64,000 nt of DNA from Chlorokybus atmophyticus (Eukaryota > Streptophyta > Chlorokybophyceae > Chlorokybales > Chlorokybaceae): the NCBI GenBank assembly GCA_009103225.1, contig RHPI01001132.1, positions 55,651 through 119,650 of the forward strand, in the 5' to 3' direction. The notes beneath the pieces are model-generated. The model was not told where the DNA came from, searched no databases, and was given only the letters and a program-made list of their open reading frames with translations. The position numbers and the translations under genes were made by a program. Position 1 is the first letter of the stretch. Each line of letters opens with the position of its first letter. This document shows, piece by piece, positions 1 through 12,619 of this stretch.

Positions 1-1357
1 GGCTTGTAGTAAAGTCTAGTTTTGCCCGTAAACACAGTTATTTACACAAGCCCCCCACCCTGATTTGCCAAGGGGGCTTTTATACAGTATGGTATATGTT
101 ATAGACGTATGCATGTCAGTTTCAATTACAGCAAATTGTCATTCGAGCACGATCATTATGATATCTGCGCTATTAATCAAAACATACAGTTTCACAATGC
201 AAGCTTACCTTTCACTTTCAAAACAAGACTTGGTCATGTTTGCACCAGGAGAAAGTTGCACAACTAGGCTGTGAAAACCGTTAAACGCCAAAAGGCTGCC
301 CGTATAGTAGTTCACTTCCATGACTTCCATCCTAGCAGTCATGAAGTGAGTCCCGCGATAGGAACCATGCTATCTCTTCAGCCACACGATTTTGGTCTGG
401 AGCTCGACATCGCCGCGGCCTTTCGTCAATAGGCGCCCTAGCCTAGATATCTGGCAGGCAGCGTGAGCACTCAACGCATAGCAAACTACACTACGCTGAA
501 ATGCACAGTGTGTTGCCGCCGCCGACAACGCCGCGGACGGCCACGGCGAGGCTGGGAAGAGGCGGAAGTTTAGCACAGAGGTGGCGGCGAGGCTGACTGG
601 GCACCATTTACCGCCAAGCTGGGCGGCGATAACGGCTGCAGCGGTGGTGTCCGCACTGGGTGTGCTTGCTGCTGATTGACGTCCGCAGAGCCGCCGCCGC
701 CGCCGCCGCCGCCGCCGCTGCCTGAAGGTGTGTTGAGTACAATTGATCATCAGTGCTCGTGGTGGCAAGTCTTGCGCCACGCATTGCACAATATGCGCTG
801 CTCTAGGGAAATGGGTTCTATAGCCCAAACATTGTGTGTGAGTCATGGTGCAGTGGGTTGTGAGAGAGCGAATGCACTGTGCAGGCCCTGGTGGGCAATG
901 TGTTGGCAAACGTGTTATACCTGTTGTCGTGTGGCCACATGCTTTGTTCTTGCAACTGCGGCCGAGGAGGGAATAACCAATTGCAGAAAGCTGGGGGTTG
1001 GCAAGTGTCAGCATCCCTTTGCAAGTTACATTACTTTGCAAGAAGTGCACATGGTGACTTAGAATTCGCCTTTAACAGCCACCATTACGGCAATTAGACA
1101 TCAGCTTGAGTTCAATCAAACCCTAATTTGCATATCCATACTACCAAACATTGTCGTTTGAATTTTGCTAGAGATTTATCACTTGCCGTGCCAGTGCGTG
1201 AAACATGGCGTGACATTTGTTATTTAGACGGAAGTTTGCAATTGTTTGCATGTGCAGTTGTATACAGCTGGTGTGTAGGGTCATTAGTTCATCGCGCAAG
1301 TGGTAACAGTACGCTAATCGTCAGCAACACTGATTAGAATTGCGCCCTGTGCAGGTG
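1..1357. other. Upstream region, possible exon near 508-678
   Basis: No gene can be modelled with confidence. A GC-rich stretch at about 508-678 on the + strand reads as an open frame ending in a hydrophobic tail (WAAITAAAVVSALGVLAAD then TGA at 676-678). A usable acceptor (cacag) lies just before it, so it may be the last exon of a gene upstream. A (CCG)n run follows at 691-718. Bases 48-80 form a C-run/G-run stem (AAGCCCCCCAC with GGGGGCTTT) that recurs beside the N gap near 40.2 kb. Confidence 0.3.
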
Positions 1358-3278
1358 ATGGAAGTGGGGCGGCTGGGCGAGGCGGATGAGAATTTCGTAT
1401 ATTTGGTAGGCGAGGACGGCGAGGAGGACCACATCAACCACAGGCGGGACGATAGTCACAGCAGGGGCGCTCCAGCTTCATCTTCTAGCAATCATACTCA
1501 CAACTTGCTGACATCCCCATCGTTGCGTGCATTTGAGCTCCAGTGGGCTCATCTATCAGACAAAGGGCTGCTCGACTACCGCAAGTACTTTGCTGCGCCG
1601 CCTCCCAGACCCCTGCGTTCAGCCTCCCCGCAAGCAGAAACAGGTGTGGATGAACACTTTACTCGACTCGCTTGTGTGCTGCCTGAGCAAAATAGAATAT
1701 TTCTGCTTGACATCAAGTTGAGACTCTATTGGGTTGTGCATTGCGTGCTTTTCAGGCAGTTTGGAGAACATAGCCGAGTTGTATGCAACCTACAAGCAAT
1801 TACACGAAACCGCGAGTGAGCGCGAGTTCCTAGAGCGCCAGGTGAGAAGCTCATGAGAATGTCGGGTTTGGGAGTGTGCACTTGTTGCTGTCCATGTGCA
1901 TACGCAAGGTTTGTGTGCACAGTTTCACGCGCAACGAGAGGGCGTGCGCAAGCTGCAGCTGGACTTGGAGGTGTTGCGACGGCAACACAATGATGCTGTG
2001 GCACGGTCGCTGGCGTGCGCAGAGGTCAGGCGCACGCAGCCCCCTCCTCGCCCTCCACGCCGTCAAAAGTCTTCCCCGGCGTGCTTCTTCTCGTGCGCCC
2101 GTCAAGCCGCCTTTGACGCCAACGAGGAGGGCGACCTCGGTGTGCATCACAACACCACCGAGGAGGACGTGAACGCTGCCGCGGCGACCATGGCGCAGCT
2201 CGCGCAGGTGTCCAAAGCCGCCGAGATGAAGAGTCTGATACCCGAACGCAAGCTGCGTGACACCGAAGCGCGCCTGCGCAAGTGTCTCGAAGCCGAGGCG
2301 GGTAAAGCTGCTGTGGCTGCACGCATAGCCGCGGCGTGCTTGAAGCCCGGCGACGAGGAACCTCGCGCCGTGGCCATGACCAGGCGCAGGTTGGAACTGC
2401 TTCATTCTCGGCAAGCTTCCGTCCATGCCGCTAAAAGCTCCCAAGGCAAGGCGTACCACCACTTGTCGCTCGCGCTGCAGATGCTGCGCGTCGCGCTCAG
2501 CAACCTCCACGAGGCTGTTGCGGCCTGGCATGAGGACGATAGTAGCACCAGCAATGAGTATGGGTCCCTGGCGACCATGCAGCTGCGACACCGACTGCAC
2601 GCATCAAGGCTGTACTGGGGCAAAGCAAAGCAGGAGGTCGCCGCCGCACGCACACTCACCGCAGCGTTGCCGCCCCATCTGCACAGACCCATCGCGCCCA
2701 CGCTGGACACAGCCTTAGCCCTGCCTTCACAAGATATACCCCCAAAGTAAGGCCCTGCTGTGTTGTGACAATGACGCAGGTTTCTGTATGCACACAGCCA
2801 GTAGGATGGTTGCTGTCTATGAGTATTACATCTTACATTGGTTGACAGGGCTGCTGTGGAAGCAACTGCAAGGGATGTAGAGACAGCCTACAATGAGGTG
2901 GTCGACGCGCATGCGTGGCAGGGGCAGCTCATGCGTGACATCATGCACGATTGGTCGCAAGGCACAAAGCTGGTCGACAAGTCTGCCAAGCACTTCATCA
3001 AGGTGTGCGCGCGGCTCGTGAGGGACCTTAACGACAGTGATGACGAGAATGGCATATTCGACGACCTGGACAACGACTCTGTGTCTAGCAACAACAACCA
3101 TAAGAGTGGTCTTCCTGCTGAAGATGTGTCACGCGCACCCCTCGCACAAGAAAACCCCAACACTGTGAAGTTGACTTTGCCACCTCGACCTCCACCCTTG
3201 CAGCGAGCAGATTCGGGTGTTGCGACAACAATAGCAAGAGCGCTCAAGTTCTCACCACGAGAGGTGCTAGAAGAATAA
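1358..3278 (+). CDS. Uncharacterised coiled-coil protein, four exons
   Basis: I do not recognise this protein. Exons 1358-1643, 1756-1841, 1923-2746 and 2849-3278 join in frame to about 541 residues, and all three introns are GT-AG with matching phases. Residues from about 96 onward are rich in Glu, Gln, Arg, Leu and Ala in a coiled-coil-like pattern (for example ASEREFLERQ then FHAQREGVRKLQLDLEVL across the second junction). A second helical region precedes an acidic linker (DLNDSDDENGIFDDLDND) and a Pro-rich tail. No membrane segment or catalytic motif is visible. A good acceptor (ctgtgcag) sits six bases before the chosen ATG, so an upstream exon may exist and the N-terminus is uncertain. 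The gene converges on the ETF-QO gene, 373 bp away. It may be a structural or vesicle-associated protein, but that is only a guess from composition. Confidence 0.65.
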
Positions 3279-3651
3279 GCAGATGTTTTTGGCACCATCC
3301 GAGCGCGGATGAGGCTGTTGTGGGGGCCAGCAGTGCTTGGTTGGTGGCTGTATAGCTGCAACGCCTGCACTAGTGCTAGGCATAGGTGCATACAGTGTGA
3401 GGCAGTTGAGTTGGGTGCACCTGTTATTACTGCTGCATAAACTAGCAATATATGGTACACAGTGCACACAATTTTTGTACAATTGTGCTGTGCTTTTATG
3501 TCCAACACAGTTGGACAATCCATGCCAAGGAAGCAATGCCATATCAGTGTATGTACAACTGGACTGTGCTGTGCTTCTCTGTCCAACACAGTTGGACGAT
3601 CCGCACCAAGGCAGCAATGGCACACACCAAGTGCCGTGACGATTTTGGTGG
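3279..3651. repeat. Convergent intergenic spacer with a direct repeat
   Basis: This short spacer lies between two convergent genes. It contains two imperfect direct copies of about 57 bp at 3484-3540 and 3565-3621. Each copy holds the short palindrome GTCCAACACAGTTGGAC. No coding frame is supported here, and the spacer probably carries both 3' untranslated regions. Confidence 0.6.
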
Positions 3652-6600
3652 TCATGTAATTGTATAAGCAGGTCCGCCTCCACCTTCAGGTGGCACCCAC
3701 TTAATGTTCTGAGTGGGGTCCTTGATGTCACACGCCTTGCAGTGCAAGCAGTTCTGCGCATTGATCACAAGCTTCACATGCTCTTTGCCTTCCTCAGCAT
3801 CAACCCGTACTTCATACTCATAAACCTGCACCGCATTTATTAATCAATCTCACATGTTGGCGAGTGGACTTGACACTCAGGCAAACGTGAATCAATTCAC
3901 AAGTGGATTTGCCTTGGCTGGGCAGTAGCGCATTTCCGGCGCAGCAAACACTGGATAATTGACGCGTGATGGAACGGTGGGGTCCCGCAGCTTCAGGTGG
4001 GGAGGCTGATCATGATCATGGTTGGTGCCACTCCTGTTATCACCACGTCAAGAAGGTAACATCTCATTGAATGAATCATTTACATCCAGCAGGTACATAT
4101 AGTTGAACGCAAGTAGCAGGCACACCTGTACAGGGAGGTGGGTACATCGAATGTGATCTTATTGTCGGGCTTAGGGTAAACAATGGGTGTGTGCTTGTCA
4201 GCAGGCTCTGTGGCAAGATGGTCCGGGACAGCGTGCTTCAAGGTCCAGGGTGCATTCCCTCTAAACAAGTACCTGCATGGGTTATGAAGTCAGATTCACG
4301 ATGTCACAACAGGCTCCTCTACACCGCACGCACGCATGCACGCGACAACTCACACCAACACCCACACGCACGCGCACATGCGAGCACCATCAATACCACC
4401 ACATACGTGTCGATTGCGGCGTTTGCGAGCCCCGCCCACAGCCCGTGCTTAAACCCTGGCCGCACATTGCGGACAGAACGAAGCTCTTCCCACACCCAAG
4501 AGGAGCGGACGCTCTCCTCATAATTATGCAACGACACAACATCTTGGCTCTCTTCCAAAGATGAGAGGGCCTCATATGCGGCTTCGGCCGCCAGCATACC
4601 CGTCTTCATGGCCAGGTGAGTGCCTTTTATCTTCGGCACATTCAAGAAACCCGCGGAACACCCGATCAACGCCCCGCCTGGAAACACCAACTTGGGCACC
4701 TACTAAACAACACCATGCCGTCACAACAACAACAATCTCGACAACGACGACAACAGCCATAACCATGGCCACGACAACCACCACCACAACAACATCCACA
4801 ACAACCATGATATACATACCGATTGCATGCCTCCTTCGTTGAGAGTGCGAGCCCCATACTGCAGGCACGTCCCGCCTTCAAGCACTTGCCGAATGTAAGG
4901 GTGTGTTTTCCACCGCTGGAACTCTTCAAACGGGGACAAGTAGGGATTGCGGTAGTCCAACGCAACAACATAACCCAACGACACGCGCGAGCGATCCCAA
5001 TGATAAAGCCACGAGCCGCCATATGTGCCGTAGTCCAGCGGCCACCCGACAGTGTGGACCACACGGCCCTCATCGTGGACGTGCGCAGGAACCTCCCACA
5101 CCTCCTTGATGCCGAGGGCGTACGTTTGGTGGTCGGCGATGGAGCGAAGGTGGAAGTTCTTGATGATGTCTTCGGTGAGAGAGCCACGGGTGCCTTCCGC
5201 GAGGAGAGTTGCACGCGCGCGCAGCTCCACACCCCGCGTGTATGTTGGCTTCTGCTCGCCACCGCGTCCAACACCCACATCGCCCGTCGCTATGCCCACA
5301 ACCTCGCCCTTGTCCCCATACAACACCTGCAGATGTGCTTGGGCAAGTGAGACACACCGACACACGCAAATGCACACGCACAACGGTGTAGATACACGTG
5401 GATAGACATGTGCCTGTGTGGCGGGCGTACGTATGTGTACATTCCGATGCCTACGCGCGCGCATGTGTGTGCGTGATGACCATTGCATTAATCAACAGCA
5501 ACTACCGTCTCACCATCTCACACACTCAACAGATACTGACTCGATCCTGCTTCAGCCTACCTCAGTGGCGCCGAAGCCCGGGAAGATGTCGACGCCCTCC
5601 TCCTCGGCGTGTCGCGCGAGCCACGCGACGACCTCCGAGAGGCTGATGACGTAGTTGCCGTGGTTGCGCATCTGCGGGGGAGTCGGAAGCCGCACCGCGC
5701 GGGACTGAGTCAGGAAGTAGAAGGCGTCGCTCTTCACGGGGACACGTATCGGTGCCTGTGAGTGTGGGTGTTACCATAATGCGTGTGTGCATGCATGTGA
5801 GAACCTGGCCATGTGTGTTCACTTGCGTTTACGTTGGTGTGCATGTGTGCACCCGCGCATGCAAGCGTGCGTGTGCGTTTGCACGCATGTGCATGTGCAT
5901 GCGTGTGCAAGCGCGTACGCGTGTCTGTGCTCGTGTGCATGCGTGTGGTGTGCGTTACACTCTTGTCACGCACTTCAAAACAGATTGTTGTGTACATGTG
6001 CACAAGCGTACGGGATTACCCCTCGGGACTTCCAGTCAGGAAGGAGTTCGTCAAGGGCGCGCGTCTCCAGAACGTTGCCAGAAAGTATGTGATTGCCTGC
6101 CGTACATTGCACGCATGTTGGTAGTGCACTTTGTACAAGGTATTGTTGACCGCAATGTCATGCATCATGTAGCAACAGTAGTGAGAAAGCAGCCAAGCAT
6201 GCCATGCCTTCCGAGTTTCATAAAAAGAACAGATTGCCTGGGCAAGGTGTCGTTATTCTGAAGATACATACTGTATGCAAGCTTGGAGTGGATAACAAAT
6301 TATGCAACAAACTGCATGATGCCCCTCCACCAACACAAACTGGTTCAATAAGTACACAAACACCCCAGTACAGTGTCGTTGTCTGCTTGTGGTTGCGACA
6401 ACCTGTTATCTTCGGATCAACAGTGTCAAGTCAATCTCAACTCTCAACAAAAGTATGCCAAGAACTCTGTTGACAGCAATAAGCACCATATACAGCATGA
6501 ACAAAGTTACTTGTCTGCATGTTATTCATGGGAGCTTTGTCCTGTTGGTGCAACCTATAGCATGATATCTATCTCAAGTACATACTGCTTGCATAATTCA

Positions 6601-6998
6601 AAACAAGTCATTAGCTTATCAAGAGCGCAATGCACCACAAAAAGCAACAACTGCGACGTGATATGAAGGTAGTATAAGTGAGTAGGAAGGTACTATGGTG
6701 ATGGTTGCTGTGCTTGGCGCATGCCTGCGGCGGCGGCTTTCTCCACGACAGCGACTGAGACGTCTCTGCCGCGCTGCTTGGCGAGCTGCCGCAGCCGGAT
6801 GGCGGCCGCCAGCCCCGCCGGCCCCGCACCAACCACCACCACGTCGAACTCCATCGCCTCCCTCGGTGCCGCCTTCGACGACGACGACGCCGAGGAAGCG
6901 GAGGAGGAGAAGCAGGGCAAAGAAGAGCAGGTGCAGGTGAGAACCTGGCGCTGCAGCAATGGCCAGGACGCCGTCATCCGCCGCGCCAACGCCGCCAT
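3652..6998 (-). CDS. ETFQO: Electron transfer flavoprotein:ubiquinone oxidoreductase
   Basis: This is the inner mitochondrial membrane flavoprotein that passes electrons from reduced ETF (fatty-acid and branched-chain amino-acid oxidation) to ubiquinone. Eight exons join in frame to 595 residues, close to the 617 of the human enzyme: 6998-6725, 6096-6020, 5755-5561, 5326-4820, 4699-4407, 4272-4126, 4033-3913 and 3825-3652. An Arg/Ser-rich leader of about 48 residues fits a mitochondrial presequence. It is followed by the FAD-binding GAGPAG (57-62), [18 protein letters not shown], the [13 protein letters not shown] region and LNEGG. The four [4Fe-4S] cysteines are present: C535 in RYCPAK, and C564, C567 and C570 in NCLHCKACD. 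Introns 1 and 7 start with GC rather than GT, and the protein only matches the family if these are used. The gene lies head-to-tail downstream of the ADP/ATP carrier. Confidence 0.95.
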
Positions 6999-8744
6999 GG
7001 TGCAGGGCGTGGATGAGGATGGTAGGGGTGCTAAGTGGCGTCTGCCAGGCGGACAGGCAGAGCGATACCGCCACCGCCGTCGCAGGCGGGGTTGTTAGCT
7101 GTTGCTTCAATTGAACTCACGAGGTTGGCGCCAACGTGGCTCTGGAGGGGACATGGCTGACGTGGACTGGGGGGGACTGTCACTGAGTCAGACTCCAAGT
7201 GAGCATCGACCAGCTGTGTGAATGCTCGCTCGCACACACAACATAATTCATGAAGTACGTGCAGTCTCGACTCGAGGATGTCTGGAAGGGCGTTTCTTAC
7301 CATCATGACAATCGACCACATCATGTATAGGCATTCCAATAACACGGATGCATGTATCAATGTATGCTTGAGTGCTTGGCCCCGTGTCTTGCTATTGCTG
7401 TTGCTTTGCCCAGTTGCGCTCTTAATAATATACCATGTACGTTAATGCAATGCTGTGGCTTTGAGTGCATGTTATGTTGTGTATGGTGCCAATGGTGACA
7501 TTACTACTGACAGCAAAATGCCACATGCGTATTGCTCGTGGGATGGCTTGGTACCATGCACATATTTTAATAAATTGCATTAATCAAAGCGACATGCAAG
7601 TGTTCCATCATATTTACACTAAAAATCAGTACTATTGGAATTTGAGTGCAAGCATTTGCATCTGCACAAACACCATCACAAGCGTGTCGTTGTGGCGCGT
7701 CATTATGCTATGGTGTTTAGCTGCAGCCCATACTTAATACACTTCGCGCAAGGAAAAAAGTTTTAATGACTGCGTCCACTTCGTTTCACGCATACAACCG
7801 TTTTAACACCGCAACTTGAAGCGGTTGCGGTAAGCGGACTTAATTAGGATCATGCAGCTGCAGTCCCGCTTCATCTTGACACTGCCAATATGGGGGCAAA
7901 CAAGCATGGTCTATGCCAGCTTTACTATTCTCGTATGCTGTCAGTCAGGAAAGGATTTGTGGTAAAAGCCCACAACCCTTCCGTTGTTGTATTTGCAGTG
8001 GCGTGCTTGGCTGCAACAATGACGGTTGCCTTAGCACCAACAATTCAGCTCTAGTTACACTATGCGCGGGTTAATGCGCTCACTATTGGGTAGCTATGCT
8101 GACTGAGCATATGCGTCATATGGCGTAGCTGTCATTGCATATGCAATTGCGTCGAGTTTTTGCTCTGCAGCCTGAGCATTGTTGCCGTAGAACAAATGCC
8201 TTGAGGTCCTGCACCATATTTCCATGGAACGACAGCTCCATGAGGGCCATCACTCCGCAGAACTTTGTGGTTGCTTGCATTACACCTGCTGCGGTTTCCC
8301 TCTCTCTCCGACCATGGTGCAGCATAGGCTATTGTCAACTTCTGTTTTACCAGTTTTTTAGGCAATGCAATTTCTCATGCAGTCTCTCCAGCTGGAGTTG
8401 GCCCACATCAAAGAAATCACAGCAGCCAACACCACACAAGCCTGGCAACACAGCAAATGCAAAATCACCGCATGTTGCGTACTCGCACAACAGCGTCCAA
8501 TGAATCCAATTCTTATGTCTACCATACAATCATATCAATGCCCTGCCTGACCTACTTAGCAACTAGCTGAAACACCCAAAGTTAGGCAGGAATCCGTCCG
8601 TGACGCCCTCATAAGCAGGGAGCAATGCTAGTGATTGTCAGCGAGAAACACTAGCATTGATCAAATTACCATGCTTTCAGTCAGCATCCCATCCTGACGC
8701 TGATGCGTAGCACTTGGCCATGCGCTTTGGTAGCACTTGTCAGT
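6999..8744. other. Intergenic region; possible minus-strand exon near 8.1-8.5 kb
   Basis: This holds the ETF-QO promoter side and the ADP/ATP-carrier 3' side. Between about 8111 and 8540 the minus strand has short open stretches with plausible acceptors. One would end RHLFYGNNAQAAEQKLDAI and run to a stop near the YDAYAQSA end. The pieces cannot be joined into one convincing protein, so this could be a small unrecognised gene or a remnant. The rest is AT-richer DNA without a supported feature. Confidence 0.3.
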
Positions 8745-10766
8745 TTACTCAGATGACGGCCTCGCATTGGGGTCATAGATCTGACAGACACATACATTGT
8801 CAGTGATTTGGGGTCAGGAATAATGAGACAATTGGAGAGTTTGAAAAGCCCTGCTCACCTTCTTGATCTCGTCATACATGACGAGCACCAGAGCACCACC
8901 AGCACCACGGAGAACGTTGGAACCAGCACCCTTGAAGAAGGCACGAGGACCCTCATTTTTGGCAATCTTGGACCAGCAGTCCAAGGTGCCATTGTACATG
9001 CGTTCACCCGTGCCAGACTGCACAAAGGGAACATGAGTAAGCCACCCACACCAGATGTCAACCTGCGAGACAAATAGAAGACCACTTGCGTACCTGCATC
9101 ATGAGACGTCGACGGACAGTGTCGAAGGGATAGGAGACCACACCGGCAGCAGCAGTCACAGCCTGAGCCACAACCCACTTCTGCAGAATGCTTGCGCTGC
9201 GGTAGTCCTCGAAAAGCATGCCCTTGGCGGTATCAAAACCGCCGAAGAAGGCAGCACGGTACACAATAATACCCTGCACTGACACACCGAAGCCCTGGTA
9301 CAGACCCTTGAAGCCGTCCTGTGAGAATGAAAACAAGTGTGAGTTCCGATGTAGCTGCGACCACAACAAACTGCTTGCGAATCAACTGCGTGATTGTAAC
9401 ATACCGCCCTGTAAACTTTGCCTATGCAGTCAAACAGGCCAGTGAACTGGCGGTTGGCACCCTTGCCAACATCAGCGGCAAGACGTGTACGCGCAAAATC
9501 CAGAGGATAGACAAACAGCAGGGAGGTAGCTCCGGCAGCACCACCTACAAAAGGGCACAATCAGGCATCCGACCATAAAGCATATCTTGCTGCGGCTTTT
9601 AACGATACAGGGCAGCATACTGTTGCAGCAGATGCCCTAGAATCAGCTGTCATACCAGATGCCAGGTTGCCAGCAAAGAACTTCCAGAACTCCTTCTTGG
9701 GGTCGTATGGGCAGAAGATTTCCTTGTAGGTATCCTTGAAGGCAAAATTCAAGGCCTGGGTGGGGAAGTACCGGATAATGTTCGCCATGTTACCGCGCCA
9801 AAACGACGCCACACCTTGTTCTGCGCTGACTCGCCTGAAGCAGTCAATAATACCAGTGTACTTCTTCTGGCCAGTACCAGCAGCGAACTGCAACAACACA
9901 TGATTCAGCAAAGGGCAAAGGCAGTGGCTGATCGCTGCAGGAGCAATGGAACTCTAACGCATGGTGGCAAGGCGTGAGGGTAACCACACATGCAATAATG
10001 TCAAGCAAGCCATAGACACGTCTGATCAGCAGAACCCACAGTGCTCCAATCATTGCAATGTAGTTCCATGTCAAGACAAGTTAGAAAGCCAGTCCACAGC
10101 AATGACATGCATTTGAGCTACCGAGAATGACACAACCGGCTATGGTGGATGTGAGCAAAGTTGCCCCTGTTGCTGTTCGTGAGAACTATATTGCGTGAGC
10201 ACACAGTTGACAAGACACGCGTACAAGCAGTCACTGGGCAACATTGTGAACAACTGATAACCTGCGACAAGGACACCACCTACATTTCAGAAGCAAACAC
10301 ACCGTAGCAGTGTTGGCGAAAGAAGTACCATTAAACAACAAGTGCAGGATACAAACCAAGACATAATGGTCACTACCGCTTCATCTCACCATAAGATTGA
10401 CAACCCAAGCAACAGAGGAAACAACAAGCTGCGTACCTGCTTGTTGGAGTCCTGCGTTTGCAACAACAGCTTCACGCGCTCAATGGGAGCGACAACAGTC
10501 TTGGAGATACCACCGGCAACACCACCAGCTGCCAGATCGCCGAGGAAAGTCGTCAATACGAACTCCTTCTTAGCGGGCAGCATGAAGGAGGTGGAGGCGG
10601 CTGGGGTGGCGTGCAGGCCAGTGGTGGCAGCAGGAGAGTACAGAATAGCGGAAGCCGCGCCGAAGGTGGCTCCCGGCAAATCCCGGTGGGCCTTCGGGGC
10701 CACCATGGTGCCGGAGGGGGCGCCGAGGGCGGCCATGAACTGGGTGCGGCGCTCTTGGTTCAACAT
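8745..10766 (-). CDS. AAC: Mitochondrial ADP/ATP carrier
   Basis: This inner-membrane antiporter exchanges matrix ATP for cytosolic ADP. Six exons (10766-10437, 9887-9656, 9544-9405, 9318-9094, 9017-8859, 8780-8745) give 373 residues, with a plant-style N-terminal extension of about 70 residues before the first carrier repeat. All three mitochondrial-carrier signatures are present: PIERVK (94-99), PLDFAR and PFDTVR. So are the [31 protein letters not shown] and [16 protein letters not shown] blocks. The diagnostic nucleotide-carrier motif RRRMMM reads RRRLMM here (303-308), a conservative change at the fourth position. The last exon encodes only 11 residues ([11 protein letters not shown]) and is assigned because splice phase and acceptor fit. 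All introns are GT-AG. Confidence 0.95.
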
Positions 10767-12619
10767 TGTCGCTCTAAACAGTACGCAGACTGTCAGCACC
10801 CATACGTCAGCAGTTGCCGCAGTGCGTCAAGCCAATGCAACCATGCAGGCAAAGGGCAAAGCTCATTCGATAATGCGCATGGGCTTGCCAACGCAGTCAC
10901 GAGAAGCTCCACAACACGCATTTCATCAACCACAGCAGCTTCATTGCATGTGTGCCGATGTCAACGATCACCACAACAACTCGCCGCTTACTAGTATAGT
11001 TGACGCTGCTGGCGAAAACAAACCCTAGGCGCTGACACCATCAACAACATGCCGACACCAATGCGACCAGACCAACAGCAGTTCCTGACATGCACACGAT
11101 GCATAGACAAAGCAACCCACCCACCTCCTGCCGAGAGCCTCCACGCCCGGCCCCAACGTCGCAGTGGCGGCTGCAGCAGTTACCCAACAACGACGAGCCC
11201 CGCTACAGTTAACAGTCCGCCAGTTGTCAAAGTCTAAACACGTCCCGCGAGACGGGTCTTACGGGAGTCTTTGGTGTTGCGGCGGCGGGGCGGTGGAGTT
11301 CAGTTAGGGATTACGAAGCGCCTGCAGGCGAAGTCTGGTCTCCACGGGCTGCCTGAGCGGCGATCCAACTGGCCTCCCGCGCGGCTGGGCTGGCACGGTC
11401 AGCGTTTGAACCAGAGTTCGCTCTCGCGGCCTCGCTTTGCCCCGGTTACCTGTCAACCTTAACCGCGGTTCGGTGCTGCGAAGAGGGGGCGAACCTAGTA
11501 GGCACTGCCTACCCATGACACCTCGCATGGTGGCATGACTGTGACGAGCTGCTCGAGTCATGCCTATGCAACCTACCAATTTCACACAATAATGCCACAT
11601 TATTCAGTGCTTACAATTGCATGGCAATTGACATATAGTTGGAGCATCAGCACTTCAATACTAGCAAATACGTAGCTGATAACAGATGCAAAATGGTGTT
11701 GTTCATTTTAACATATCATATGTCATAACAGTGTTTAAAAATAACAGTTATGGACACGATTCAATCTTGTACATGATATGTTATGTGATTATTATGACAT
11801 ACCCTTTGCAATAAGCATTGATTCGTTCAGTAGTGCTAATGTTATTATACATATTCTGTGCAGTCATGTCAACCACACATATTATCTAACATATTAAACT
11901 TGATGTTAATAACTTTGCGTAATGTTACTCTTATATGTATAACAAGTAGATGCTCAATTTTTGTATATGTGTATTTGCAGCGTAGGATGATGTGTTATCG
12001 ACATAAGCCAAAGCTTAATTACACATGAAACGAATTTTAGTTAGCTCACGTTTTGCAGCTCATGTTATTAGCATTGCTATTAATAAATAACAGTATGTAT
12101 GAGGCAGCGTCGTAGTTGTTGCACATACCTTGTCCAAAATGATTGCAACGCAGCGTGACATGAGTGCAAAACATGCGCAATAATGTGACTGTGTATTGCA
12201 CATGCCTCGACAGTATCCGCTACTTTTCTTAAGACAAGCTACATGCGTCCATTGAAATAAAGCACACCGGATTTCTGTTATCATCACACGTACTGTACAT
12301 ACTTATCATATGTTTATGTACCTTATGTTGACATACATACAGTGTACGCAAAGTTGTTGCGAAGCAAAGAATGGAACACCTGCAGAAATGGCACTGGCAT
12401 GCCACAAGTAGTCATACCAGCTTTTATCGCAGCAAAGCTGTGGCGGACCACGCATGCATGCTAACACCTACGCTGCTCAGCAGCTGGATATCATACAAGT
12501 GTTGGCATGTGCATTCCAACACTGCTCGAGCAACACTTGCAGTCGTGCACTACTATGCAAGCCAGTGTATGTTCAAGTCAGCATCGGCAATCCCCTGCCA
12601 GGTTTGAGTTGACTCAAAG
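10767..12619. other. Intergenic region
   Basis: The stretch next to the carrier start is moderately GC-rich to about 11.5 kb and probably contains its promoter and 5' leader. From about 11.6 to 12.3 kb it becomes AT-rich with many TATA and ATG-poor stretches. No coding frame, RNA gene or clear repeat is supported. Confidence 0.5.

Noticed and set aside
370-1050. 226-codon minus-strand frame with poly-Arg
   Set aside because: Poly-Arg comes from the (CCG)n tract. No domain or splice support.
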